This document shows positions 8,947 to 16,825 of a stretch of DNA of 64,000 nucleotides, one piece after another (position 1 is the first letter of the stretch; each line of letters begins with the position of its first letter). Source of the DNA: Sphingomonas sp. NFR04 (GTDB lineage: Bacteria > Pseudomonadota > Alphaproteobacteria > Sphingomonadales > Sphingomonadaceae); contig NZ_FORV01000006.1 in assembly GCF_900114095.1 (NCBI RefSeq), positions 62,001 to 126,000 on the forward strand, given 5' to 3'. The notes below the pieces were generated by a model. That model did not search any database, had not been told where the DNA came from, and was given only the letters and a program-made list of their open reading frames with translations. Both the position numbers and the translations under genes were made by a program.

Positions 8947-9489
8947 ATGGTTTCGGCAAGAGGCGGTCAGCGCTTCATCAAGGAGAACAGGGCGCCGCGC
9001 GTCCATATCGAATATGAGGTCGAGACCTATGGCTCGCGCCAGAAGATCGAGATCCCGTTCGTGATGGGCGTGATGTCCGATCTTTCCGGCAAGTCGCTGG
9101 TCGAGAAGAAGCCGCACGACCAGCGTGACTTCGTCGAATTCGACATGGACAATTTCGAGGAGCGCATGGAGCGCATCGCGCCCCGCGCCGCCTTCACGGT
9201 CGAGAACACGCTGACCGGCGAGGGTCGGCTGGGTGTCGATCTGACGTTCAAGACGCTCGAGGATTTCAGCCCCGGCCAGATCGCCCGCGGCGTGCCGGCG
9301 CTGGCGAAGCTGCTCGAGGCGCGCGAGCAGCTCAACGACCTGATGCTCTACATGGACGGCAAGGCCGGCGCGCAGGAGCTGCTCGACAAGGTCCTGAAGG
9401 ACCCCGAGCTGATGCGCTCGCTCGCCGCCAGCCGCGCGGCGCATGCCGAACCGGCCGAGACGGCGGCCGACGGCGACGCGGCCGCATAA
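8947..9489 (+). CDS. tssB: T6SS contractile sheath small subunit TssB
   Basis: A 180-aa TssB (VipA). The core signature NRAPRVHIEYEVETYGS near the N-terminus, the PFVMGVMSDLSG stretch and the RLGVDLTFKTLEDFSP region are all present. An Ala/Glu-rich tail ends the protein. TssB pairs with TssC to form the contractile outer sheath that is recycled by ClpV. I chose ATG 8947 because GAGG at 8938-8941 is correctly spaced; a GTG two codons upstream (8941) is possible but would overlap that site. tssC follows after 28 bp. Confidence 0.96.
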   Translation: MVSARGGQRFIKENRAPRVHIEYEVETYGSRQKIEIPFVMGVMSDLSGKSLVEKKPHDQRDFVEFDMDNFEERMERIAPRAAFTVENTLTGEGRLGVDLTFKTLEDFSPGQIARGVPALAKLLEAREQLNDLMLYMDGKAGAQELLDKVLKDPELMRSLAASRAAHAEPAETAADGDAAA

Positions 9490-9517
9490 GCGCAGATCCC
9501 GGAACCAGGAGGCAGAT

Positions 9518-11011
9518 ATGGCCCAGCAAGCAACGCAGCAGGACGATCGCGTCCAGCTGACGGAAGACGGCGCCGCGGACGAGTTCGCGATGCTGCTCCA
9601 GCGCGAGTTCAAGCCCGGCTCGGACACCAAGCGCGCGCGCATCGAGGAAGCGGTGAAGACGCTCGCCGAGCAGGCGCTCGCCGACGCCGCGGTGATCGGC
9701 GAGGACGTCTACATGACGGTCGACGCGCTCAAGGCGGCGATCGATCGCAAGCTCAGCGAGCAGGTCAACGCGATCCTGCACCATCCAGAGTTCCAGCAGC
9801 TGGAATCGGCGTGGCGCGGGCTGTGGTATCTCGTCGGCAACACCTCGACCGGCAAGGATCTCAAGATCCGCGTGCTCAATGTCTCCAAGGAGGAGACGCG
9901 CCGGCAGCTGCGCCAGTATCGCGACGCAGCCTGGGACCAGAGCCCGCTGTTCAAGCGCATCTACGAGGCCGAGTTCGGCCAGCTGGGCGGCCAGCCTTAT
10001 GGCGCGATCGTCTGCGACTATCAGTTCGATCATAGCGGCCCCGACATCGAAGTGATGAAGGGCCTCGCCAAGATCGGCGCGGCGGCGCACGCGCCGTTCC
10101 TCGCCGCGGCGGGGCCGGCGCTGATCGGCATGGACAGCTGGCGCGAGCTCGCCAATCCGCGCGACATCGCCAAGCAGTTCGACGCCACCGATTACATGGC
10201 CTGGCGCTCGTTCCGTGCCTCGAACGACAGCCGCTACATGGCGCTGACGCTGCCGCGCTTCCTGGGCCGCCCGCTCTACGGCGCGAATACCGATCCCGTC
10301 GAGGAGTTCGCCTTCGAGGAAGAGGTCGAGGGCGATCACGACAATTATCTGTGGCTCAACGCCGCCTATGCGCTGGGCGTGCGGATCACCGAGGCGTTCA
10401 AGACCTATGGCTGGTGCACCCGCATCCGCGGCGTGGAATCGGGCGGCACGGTCGAGGATCTGCCGACTGCGCTGTTCCCCACCGACGAGGGTGGGCTCGA
10501 CGTGAAGTGCCCGACCGAGATCGCGATTTCGGACCGGCGCGAGGCGGAGCTGTCCAAGGCCGGGCTGATGGCGCTGGTCCACCGCAAGAACACCGACCAC
10601 GCGACCTTCATCGGCGCGCAGACGCTCCACGCGCCCAAGGCCTATGAGGATCCGGACGCGACGGCGAGCGCCAATCTCTCGGCACGGCTGCCCTACATCT
10701 TCGCCAGCTGCCGCTTCGCGCATTACCTGAAGTGCATGGTGCGCGACTGGGTGGGCAGCAGCCGCGAGGCGCCGGTGCTCGAGCGCGATCTGCAGAGCTG
10801 GATCATGCAATATGTCGACGTCCAGCCCGACTTCTCGACCGAGGACACCAAGGCCCGCAAGCCGCTGAAGCAGGCCTCGGTCGAAGTGATCCCGGACCCC
10901 GAGAACCCCGGCTATTATCGCGGGCTGTTCCGCATGATCCCGCATTACCAGCTCGAGGGCATGGACGTGTCGCTGAGCATGGTCTCGCGGCTGCCCAGGT
11001 CCGGCAACTGA
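9518..11011 (+). CDS. tssC: T6SS contractile sheath large subunit TssC
   Basis: A 497-aa TssC (VipB), the usual length for the family. Conserved blocks include ILHHPEFQQLESAWRGLWYLV at about 86-106, the PYGAIVCDYQFDH region, and the C-terminal core with TARLPYIFASCRFAHYLKCMVRDW-like sequence and the final GYYRGLFRMIPHYQLEG. It forms the sheath with TssB. An excellent ribosome binding site, AGGAGG at 9507-9512, sits 5 bases before the ATG and excludes the longer open frame upstream that overlaps tssB. Confidence 0.97.
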   Translation: MAQQATQQDDRVQLTEDGAADEFAMLLQREFKPGSDTKRARIEEAVKTLAEQALADAAVIGEDVYMTVDALKAAIDRKLSEQVNAILHHPEFQQLESAWRGLWYLVGNTSTGKDLKIRVLNVSKEETRRQLRQYRDAAWDQSPLFKRIYEAEFGQLGGQPYGAIVCDYQFDHSGPDIEVMKGLAKIGAAAHAPFLAAAGPALIGMDSWRELANPRDIAKQFDATDYMAWRSFRASNDSRYMALTLPRFLGRPLYGANTDPVEEFAFEEEVEGDHDNYLWLNAAYALGVRITEAFKTYGWCTRIRGVESGGTVEDLPTALFPTDEGGLDVKCPTEIAISDRREAELSKAGLMALVHRKNTDHATFIGAQTLHAPKAYEDPDATASANLSARLPYIFASCRFAHYLKCMVRDWVGSSREAPVLERDLQSWIMQYVDVQPDFSTEDTKARKPLKQASVEVIPDPENPGYYRGLFRMIPHYQLEGMDVSLSMVSRLPRSGN

Positions 11012-11067
11012 GCCGCGGGTCCGCCCAACCTCCCTCTCTACCGCTTCAAACCAACCAAGGGTGAATC

Positions 11068-11553
11068 ATGGCTGTCGATATTTTCCTGAAGCTCGAAGGC
11101 ATCAAAGGCGAGTCCAAGGACGCCGTCCACAATGACGAGATCGACGTGATCGGCTGGAACTGGGGCATGAGCAATGTCGGCACCGCGCATATGGGCGGGG
11201 GCGCCGGCACCGGCAAAGCCAATTTCCAGGACATCACCATCACCAAGTTCGTCGACCTCGCCTCGATGCCGCTGATGCTCAGCTGCGCGCAGGGCAAGCA
11301 CGTCACCAAGGCGACGCTCACCATGCGCAAGGCCGGCGGCACGAGCCCGCTCGAATATCTGACGATCGAGATGGAGGAAGTGCTCGTCTCCAACATCCAG
11401 CACGGCGGCAGCAGCGGCGACGAGCGCACCACGGAGATGGTCTCGCTCAACTTCGAGAAGATGCACATGACCTACAAGGAGCAGACCAAGGACGGCGCCG
11501 CCGGCGGCGCGCCCGAGTTCAAGTGGGACATCCTGAAGAACACGAGCGCCTGA
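11068..11553 (+). CDS. hcp: T6SS inner-tube protein Hcp (TssD)
   Basis: A 161-aa Hcp of the family that starts MAVDIFLKLEGIKGES. Other signatures are DEIDVIGWNWGMSN, the DITITKFVDLASMPLM block and the MTYKEQTKDG segment near the end. Hcp hexamers stack into the tube that is propelled by the TssB/C sheath, and small effectors can ride inside the ring. It follows tssC by 56 bp with AAGGGTGA upstream. The next gene begins 3 bases after its stop, so Hcp and that unknown protein are almost certainly co-expressed. Confidence 0.97.
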   Translation: MAVDIFLKLEGIKGESKDAVHNDEIDVIGWNWGMSNVGTAHMGGGAGTGKANFQDITITKFVDLASMPLMLSCAQGKHVTKATLTMRKAGGTSPLEYLTIEMEEVLVSNIQHGGSSGDERTTEMVSLNFEKMHMTYKEQTKDGAAGGAPEFKWDILKNTSA

Positions 11554-11556
11554 TCG

Positions 11557-12069
11557 ATGCCGGCCGCGACGCAGCCGATGGCGTTCTTGTATTCCGACGA
11601 CATCAAGGCGCGGTTCCGTGCGCGCGGCTGGGTGTGGAGCTCGGGCAGCCTCTACTACAACGGGAACGGTACGGCGTCGCACCCGCATCTCCACATCTCG
11701 ATCGACGGGCAACGGACCGTACGGCGGGGGAGCCCCGATCGGCCCGAAGGCGATATCCGCGCGGCGGTGACGATGATTGCCTATAGCGACGGCGGGCAGG
11801 GCCGGGGTGGCGGTGGAACCACCTATATGCGGCTCGGTACCCCGGTAATGGGGCCGCGTCCGGAAGGCGCCGGCCCGCCGCCTGCTCCCCTGGTGCTTGC
11901 GGGCTATACGGGGCCCTCGACGCTGCGGCTCGACCAGACGCCGGATATCGTCCGATCGCGCGATGCGCCGCCAGCCACCAACTACGCCGCACGCGCCACG
12001 CGCATCGCGGACCCGCGGATCAGGAGCGAGCTGGAATGGGTCATGGCCTATTTCCTGCCCGACGAATAG
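11557..12069 (+). CDS. Unknown protein encoded directly after hcp, candidate T6SS cargo or chaperone
   Basis: A 170-aa protein I do not recognise. Its ATG is 3 bases after the hcp stop. The N-terminal third has aromatic and Gly-rich sequence (RARGWVWSSGSLYYNGNG), then a His-rich SHPHLHISIDG segment at about 41-51. The middle is Gly/Pro-rich (a GGQGRGGGG run) and the end is charged (RIRSELEWVMAYFLPDE). There is no signal peptide or membrane helix. It could be an Hcp-loaded effector, an Hcp-linked chaperone, or an immunity protein for the nuclease-like gene that follows. Base composition is like the core genes rather than like the low-GC gene downstream. Confidence 0.6.
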   Translation: MPAATQPMAFLYSDDIKARFRARGWVWSSGSLYYNGNGTASHPHLHISIDGQRTVRRGSPDRPEGDIRAAVTMIAYSDGGQGRGGGGTTYMRLGTPVMGPRPEGAGPPPAPLVLAGYTGPSTLRLDQTPDIVRSRDAPPATNYAARATRIADPRIRSELEWVMAYFLPDE

Positions 12070-12130
12070 CGGCGCTGGAAACCTGGCATGTCGTCTAGAC
12101 TTTCGCGGTAGGTACTTACGGAGACCAGTC

Positions 12131-12589
12131 ATGCCTATTCGAACGGACCGGAAGGGAAATCGTTGTGATGTACCCGATTGGCCGGGCAATAGTTACAAGG
12201 CGCACGTGATCAATCGCGCGTATCGTAACGGCGACTTCGAATATGTTCGAGAGAAGAACGTTATCTTGTTCACGTGCTTCTGGTGCAAGAATAGCAACTT
12301 GGTATCGGCTGCGATCGAAGGCGATCATATCGTCACGCAGTCAGCGGGAAGAAGTAGCGACCCGGAGCTGCGGGGCCTGTTCGAAGAAGCGGAGCAGCAG
12401 GGTGACGGCATCGGATATCTGCAGCCGATTCACCCCGGCGCGCGCCTCTCCCGGCGGGTCGAAGGACCTTGGAACCTCGAAATCTCATGCTCCGAATGCA
12501 ACGGCGGAACCCGGAACAAGCAAGGCCGAATGCTGCGCTCCGCCTATGCCCGCGACCGCGATGCGCAGGGCCCCAGGCCCGTGGATTGA
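12131..12589 (+). CDS. HNH/treble-clef nuclease-like protein inside the T6SS operon
   Basis: A 152-aa protein with the layout of an HNH endonuclease: a first zinc pair C49-x2-C52, the catalytic-type D65-H66, N115, and a second pair C120-x2-C123 followed by N124. Residues 70-114 form an insertion between the DH and the Asn. The gene is visibly AT-richer than its neighbours: the 60 bases 12241-12300 have 24 G/C (40 percent). This points to recent acquisition. Its place between hcp and tagJ suggests a DNase effector, but no dedicated immunity gene is evident, so it may also be an unrelated nuclease. ATG 12131 follows GGAGACC at 12120-12126, a weak ribosome binding site. Confidence 0.72.
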   Translation: MPIRTDRKGNRCDVPDWPGNSYKAHVINRAYRNGDFEYVREKNVILFTCFWCKNSNLVSAAIEGDHIVTQSAGRSSDPELRGLFEEAEQQGDGIGYLQPIHPGARLSRRVEGPWNLEISCSECNGGTRNKQGRMLRSAYARDRDAQGPRPVD

Positions 12590-12622
12590 TCCTGGTTCGA
12601 TGCGACGTCGAAAGGAAAGTCG

Positions 12623-13426
12623 ATGATGGCCGCCACATATGAAGAGAGCATCAACGCGCAGCTTGCCGCTGGCGACCTTCAGGGAGCGTGCCGCGCGCTG
12701 ATCGAAGCCGTGCGCCAGGCGCCGGGGGACCAACGGGTTAGGATGTTCCTGTGCCAGATCCTGTGCATCGAGGGGGCGTGGGAGCGCGCGCGAACGCATC
12801 TTCGCGCCCTGGCGCAGCTGTCGCCCGAGGCGCAGATGCTGTCGGTCGCCTATGGTCAGGCGATTGAGGCAGAGCCGCTGCGCGCGGCGGCGATGGCGGG
12901 CGAGGAACGCGCGCCGCTGCTCGTCCAGAGCGATAGCTGGGCGGAGGTCTTTGTCGATGCGCTCGCCGCAGTAGGCCCCGACGCAGGGTTGCTGCGTCAG
13001 CACGCCCTCGACGGGAGCCCGGATACGCCGGGCGAGGTCGACGGCCACCGCTTCGACTATCTGTTCGACGCGGACAGCCGCTTCGGGCCGATGTTCGAGG
13101 CGGTGGTGGCGGGCCGTTGGGGGCTGATTCCGTTCGCGGCGGTCGCGGAGATCACCAGCGAGGGGCCCGTCGACCTGCGCGATCTGGTATGGCTCCCCGT
13201 CGAGATCCGCCTGCAGGGCGGCGCGGGGATCGCCGCGTTGCTGCCGGTGCGCTATCCCGGCACCGAAACGCAGGAGGAAGGCGCCCTGCGGCTCGCCCGA
13301 CGTACCGAATGGCGCGAGACGGGCGACGCCGTGCACGGCCTCGGCCAGCATCTCTGGACCACCAGCGACGGCACCGACATCGGCATCCTCGGCTTTCGCC
13401 GCATCCGCTTCGATCCCCGGTCATGA
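12623..13426 (+). CDS. tagJ: T6SS accessory protein TagJ (ImpE family)
   Basis: A 267-aa ImpE/TagJ protein. The N-terminal part (about 1-80) is made of TPR-like helices (LAAGDLQGACRALIEAVRQAPGD); the C-terminal part has the family block with FDYLFDADSRFGPMFEAVVAGRWGLIPF and VWLPVEIRL. In Pseudomonas TagJ binds the sheath protein TssB and modulates recruitment of ClpV. AAAGGA at 12611-12616 lies before the ATG pair at 12623/12626; either ATG could start translation. The stop overlaps the tssE start (ATGA). Confidence 0.9.
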   Translation: MMAATYEESINAQLAAGDLQGACRALIEAVRQAPGDQRVRMFLCQILCIEGAWERARTHLRALAQLSPEAQMLSVAYGQAIEAEPLRAAAMAGEERAPLLVQSDSWAEVFVDALAAVGPDAGLLRQHALDGSPDTPGEVDGHRFDYLFDADSRFGPMFEAVVAGRWGLIPFAAVAEITSEGPVDLRDLVWLPVEIRLQGGAGIAALLPVRYPGTETQEEGALRLARRTEWRETGDAVHGLGQHLWTTSDGTDIGILGFRRIRFDPRS

Positions 13427-13953
13427 CGCAGCGGATCAACCCGACGCTGTTCGACAAGCTGGTCGCCGATCTCGAGCTCGATGGCTTGCGCGACGAATCG
13501 GTCGAGGTGCGCGGGATGGATCGCACCTCGCTGCGCTTCTACACGGTGCCGCGCATCGAGCGGTTCAACGAGGCGGCGCTGCGCACGACGGTGCTGCGCG
13601 AGCTAAACTGGCTGCTCAACACCATCTCGCTCGCCTCGGCCGAGGATCTCTCGGCGGCGCCCGAAGTGGCGAGTTCGGTCCTCAACTACGGCCTTGCCGA
13701 CCTGACCGGCAGCCTGCTCACCCGCCCGGGCGTGCAGTCCCGCGCGCGCGAGATGCGCGAGGCGGTTGCCCGCTTCGAGCCGCGGGTGGCGCGCGGCAGC
13801 CTCGAGGTCGCGGTCGATCCCGGTCGCACCCGCGCCAGCAGCGTCGGCTTCGTGATCCGCGGCGATCTGGTGAGTGCCGTCGCCGCGCTGCCGGTCGAGT
13901 TCCGCTCGGACGTCGAGATCGAAACCGGCGCGGTCGCCTTCCGGGAGCAGTGA
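13423..13953 (+). CDS. tssE: T6SS baseplate protein TssE (gp25-like)
   Basis: A 176-aa TssE. It carries the gp25/lysozyme-like fold signature, including ERFNEAALRTTVLRELNWLLNT at about 44-65 and the VASSVLNYGLADLTG block at about 83-97. TssE joins the sheath to the baseplate wedge made of TssF, TssG and TssK. The ATG overlaps the tagJ stop (ATGA) and the stop shares one base with the tssF ATG (TGATG), as expected for tightly coupled baseplate genes. Confidence 0.93.
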   Translation: MTQRINPTLFDKLVADLELDGLRDESVEVRGMDRTSLRFYTVPRIERFNEAALRTTVLRELNWLLNTISLASAEDLSAAPEVASSVLNYGLADLTGSLLTRPGVQSRAREMREAVARFEPRVARGSLEVAVDPGRTRASSVGFVIRGDLVSAVAALPVEFRSDVEIETGAVAFREQ

Positions 13954-15818
13954 TGGATCCGCGCCTCCTCCACGCCTATAACGACGAGCTCGTCTATCTG
14001 CGCGAAACCGCGCGCGCGTTCGGCGAGGAGCACCCGACCGTCGCCGGCCGGCTGGGGCTCGACGCCTCGGGCGAAGTCGATCCGCATGTCGAGCGGCTGC
14101 TGGAAGGCGTGGCCTTCCTCGCGGCGCGCGTCCAGCTCAAGCTGCAGGACCAGTTCCCCGATTTTACCCAGCATCTGCTGCAGGTGGTGCAGCCGCATTA
14201 TCTCGCGCCGACTCCGTCGATCTGCATCGCCGGGTTCGAGCCGCATGCCGGGGACGGGGCGCTGGCCGAAGGCGTCGCCGTGCCGCGCGGCACGCGGCTG
14301 CGGGCGCTCGCCGCCGATCGGGACAACTCCCCCGTCCAGTTCGTCACCGGCCATGCGGTGACGCTCTGGCCGCTGCGCGTGGTCGAGGCGGAATATCTGG
14401 GCTCGCGCGCGGCGGTCGCGCCGTTCCTCACCGCGGCGGGGACCGGGGAGACGATCGAAGCCGGCATCCGCCTGCGGCTGGGCACCACCGAGGGCATGCG
14501 CCTGGCCGATCTGCCGGTCGACGATCTGCCGCTCTATCTCGACGGTACCGGCAGCGTCCCGGGCGAGCTGTACCGCCAGCTGATCGGCGATGCGGTTGCC
14601 GTCGTCGCCCGCGCGCCGGAGTCCGGCGCGGCCGGTGGCGTGCGCCTGCCGGTGCCGGCGCAGCACGGCTTCGACGAGGACCACGCCCTGCTGCCGCACG
14701 ACCGGCGCTCGCATCGCGGCTATCGGCTGCTCGGCGAATATTTCGCCTGCCCCGAGCGCTTCCTGTTCGCGCGGCTGGAAGGGCTCCGCGCCGCCTTTGC
14801 GGCCTGCGACGGCGAGACGTGCGACGTTGTCATCCTGTTGCGTCGTGCCGCGCCGGTGCTCGCCGGCGCGCTGTCCTCGGCCAATTTCCGGCTGTTCGCG
14901 GCGCCGGCGATCAACCTGTTCGAGAAGCAGCTCGATCGCGTGCCGCTGCGCGGGTTCGAGCATGAGCATCAGGTGATCGCCGATCGCACCCGCCCGCTCA
15001 ACTACGAGGTCTGGCGGCTGCTCGACGTGAAGGCGCATGGCCGCGAGGCGGACGATGTCCAGCCGGTGCTGCCGCTGCACGATTTCTCCGGGCTGCTCTA
15101 TGATTGGAGCGACGCGATCTTCTACGTGCCGCGGCTGCGCTACCGCCGGCTCTCGACGCGCGAGCAGCGTGCACGGCGCCGCAACGACTATACCGGCACC
15201 GAGACCTGGATCAGCCTCACCGCGCCCGGGCGGCCCGATCGGATCGAGGAGATCGGCGAGCTTTCGGTGCGGGCGCTCGTCACTAATCGCGAGCTGCCCG
15301 AGCTGGTGCGCGGCACCGGCGCAGCGCTATCGGCAGACGGTCTGCCGGTGCGCGCGATCACGATGCTGCGCGCGCCGACCCCGCCGCGGCCGCCGCTCGG
15401 CATCGGCGATGCAGCGTGGCGGGTAGTGAGCCATCTCACCCCCAATTACACCGGCTTCGCCAGCGATCCCGACGGCAGCCCCGACGTGCTGCGCAGCCAC
15501 CTCGCGCTCTACGGCCGGGTCGACGATCCGGCGCTGCGGCGCCAGGTCGACGGCGTCTGCTCGGTCACCGCGCGCCCTGTCTCGCGCCGCGTGCCCGGCG
15601 AGGCGCAGCCCGGCTTCGTGCGCGGGCAGCAACTGCGCATCACGCTCAACGAAGCGGCGTTCGAGAATGGCCGCATGTTCGTCTTCGGTGCGGTGCTGGA
15701 GCGCTTCCTCAGCGAGTTCGCCGCGGTCAACAGCTTCACCGAAACGGTGTTCGAGACCCTCCAGCAAGGGAGGTTGGCGCAATGGCCCGCGCGCATCGGC
15801 CGCCGTCCGACCATCTGA
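13953..15818 (+). CDS. tssF: T6SS baseplate protein TssF
   Basis: A 621-aa TssF of normal length. The N-terminus is classical (LLHAYNDELVYLRETARAFGEEHP, then VERLLEGVAFLAARVQLKLQDQFPDFT and a HYLAPTPS segment). TssF and TssG form the wedge of the phage-like baseplate. The start used here is ATG 13953, sharing its first base with the tssE stop; a GTG one codon earlier is equally possible. tssG begins inside the 3' end region: its ATG at 15782 lies 34 bases before the tssF stop. Confidence 0.95.
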   Translation: MDPRLLHAYNDELVYLRETARAFGEEHPTVAGRLGLDASGEVDPHVERLLEGVAFLAARVQLKLQDQFPDFTQHLLQVVQPHYLAPTPSICIAGFEPHAGDGALAEGVAVPRGTRLRALAADRDNSPVQFVTGHAVTLWPLRVVEAEYLGSRAAVAPFLTAAGTGETIEAGIRLRLGTTEGMRLADLPVDDLPLYLDGTGSVPGELYRQLIGDAVAVVARAPESGAAGGVRLPVPAQHGFDEDHALLPHDRRSHRGYRLLGEYFACPERFLFARLEGLRAAFAACDGETCDVVILLRRAAPVLAGALSSANFRLFAAPAINLFEKQLDRVPLRGFEHEHQVIADRTRPLNYEVWRLLDVKAHGREADDVQPVLPLHDFSGLLYDWSDAIFYVPRLRYRRLSTREQRARRRNDYTGTETWISLTAPGRPDRIEEIGELSVRALVTNRELPELVRGTGAALSADGLPVRAITMLRAPTPPRPPLGIGDAAWRVVSHLTPNYTGFASDPDGSPDVLRSHLALYGRVDDPALRRQVDGVCSVTARPVSRRVPGEAQPGFVRGQQLRITLNEAAFENGRMFVFGAVLERFLSEFAAVNSFTETVFETLQQGRLAQWPARIGRRPTI

Positions 15819-16825
15819 GCTATTTCGCCCGCGCCGCGCAGCAGCTGCGCCGGCTGGGTCCGCTCGCGCTGCTGCGCGGGGCGGAGGCGCGTGCGCCGGG
15901 CCTGCCGCGGATCGGCGAGGCCAAGCTGCCCGCGCAGGACATCGCCACGCTCAAGCACACCCCGTCGCTGGCATTCCCTGCCGCGACACTCGACGACATC
16001 CGGATGGAAGACGGCCGCGCGACCGTCGCCGGGCAATGGCTGGGGCTCACCGGGCCGATGGGTCCGTTGCCGCTCCACCTGAGCGAGTTCGCCGCCTATG
16101 AGCAGCGCTATTCGCGCACCCAGCCCTATGGCGGCTTTCTCGACGTCCTTTCCGGGCGGATGCTGCAGCTTTTCTACCGCGCCTGGGCGTCGACCAGCCC
16201 GGCGGCGAGTGCCGATCGCCCGGCCGACGACCGCTTCGCCGATCGCATTGCCGCGCTCACCGGCGCGCAGGACGGCGGGCGCGCGGACAGCGCCTTCCCG
16301 CCGGCCGCGCGGCTGCGGCATGCCGCGCTGTTCGTCTCGCCGCGCAGCCCGGCGGGGCTGCAGGACGCGCTTGCCGATCTGCTCCGCGTGCCGGTGTGCA
16401 TCCGGGAATTCGTGCCGCGGTGGCGCGAGGTCGAGCCCGAAGACGGCACGCGGCTCGGCGGGCGGTGCGCGGGGCTGGGGCAGGATGCGATGGCGGGCGG
16501 CCGGGTGCGGACCTGGCAGGATGCCTTCCGCGTCGAACTCACCATTCGCGATCCCCGCGAGCATGCCGCCTTCCTGCCCGGCGGGCAGCGCTATGCGCTG
16601 CTGGTCGCGGCACTCGATGCCTTCGCGCCGCCGCATCTCGAATGGGACGTCGAACTTGCGGTCGCGTCCGAGGCGATCCGCCCGGCGCGGCTGGGCGGTG
16701 GCGCACGGCTCGGCTGGAGCGGCTGGACCGGACACGCCGCGCCCGGCGGCATCCGCGCCGATGCCCGGCTCGGCCCCAGCGCCCGGCGGCTTGCCCGCAC
16801 CCTTTCCAAGGAGACCATCACGTGA
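15782..16825 (+). CDS. tssG: T6SS baseplate protein TssG
   Basis: A 347-aa TssG. Recognisable blocks are SYFARAAQQLRRLGPLALL at the N-terminus, PAATLDDIRMEDGRATV, the GLTGPMGPLPLHLSEF segment (the family hallmark) and FLDVLSGRMLQLFYRAW. It is the wedge partner of TssF. The ATG is preceded by AAGGGAGG (15766-15773) inside the tssF coding sequence, with an overlap of 37 bp. Its TGA overlaps the GTG start of tssH. Confidence 0.94.
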   Translation: MARAHRPPSDHLSYFARAAQQLRRLGPLALLRGAEARAPGLPRIGEAKLPAQDIATLKHTPSLAFPAATLDDIRMEDGRATVAGQWLGLTGPMGPLPLHLSEFAAYEQRYSRTQPYGGFLDVLSGRMLQLFYRAWASTSPAASADRPADDRFADRIAALTGAQDGGRADSAFPPAARLRHAALFVSPRSPAGLQDALADLLRVPVCIREFVPRWREVEPEDGTRLGGRCAGLGQDAMAGGRVRTWQDAFRVELTIRDPREHAAFLPGGQRYALLVAALDAFAPPHLEWDVELAVASEAIRPARLGGGARLGWSGWTGHAAPGGIRADARLGPSARRLARTLSKETIT

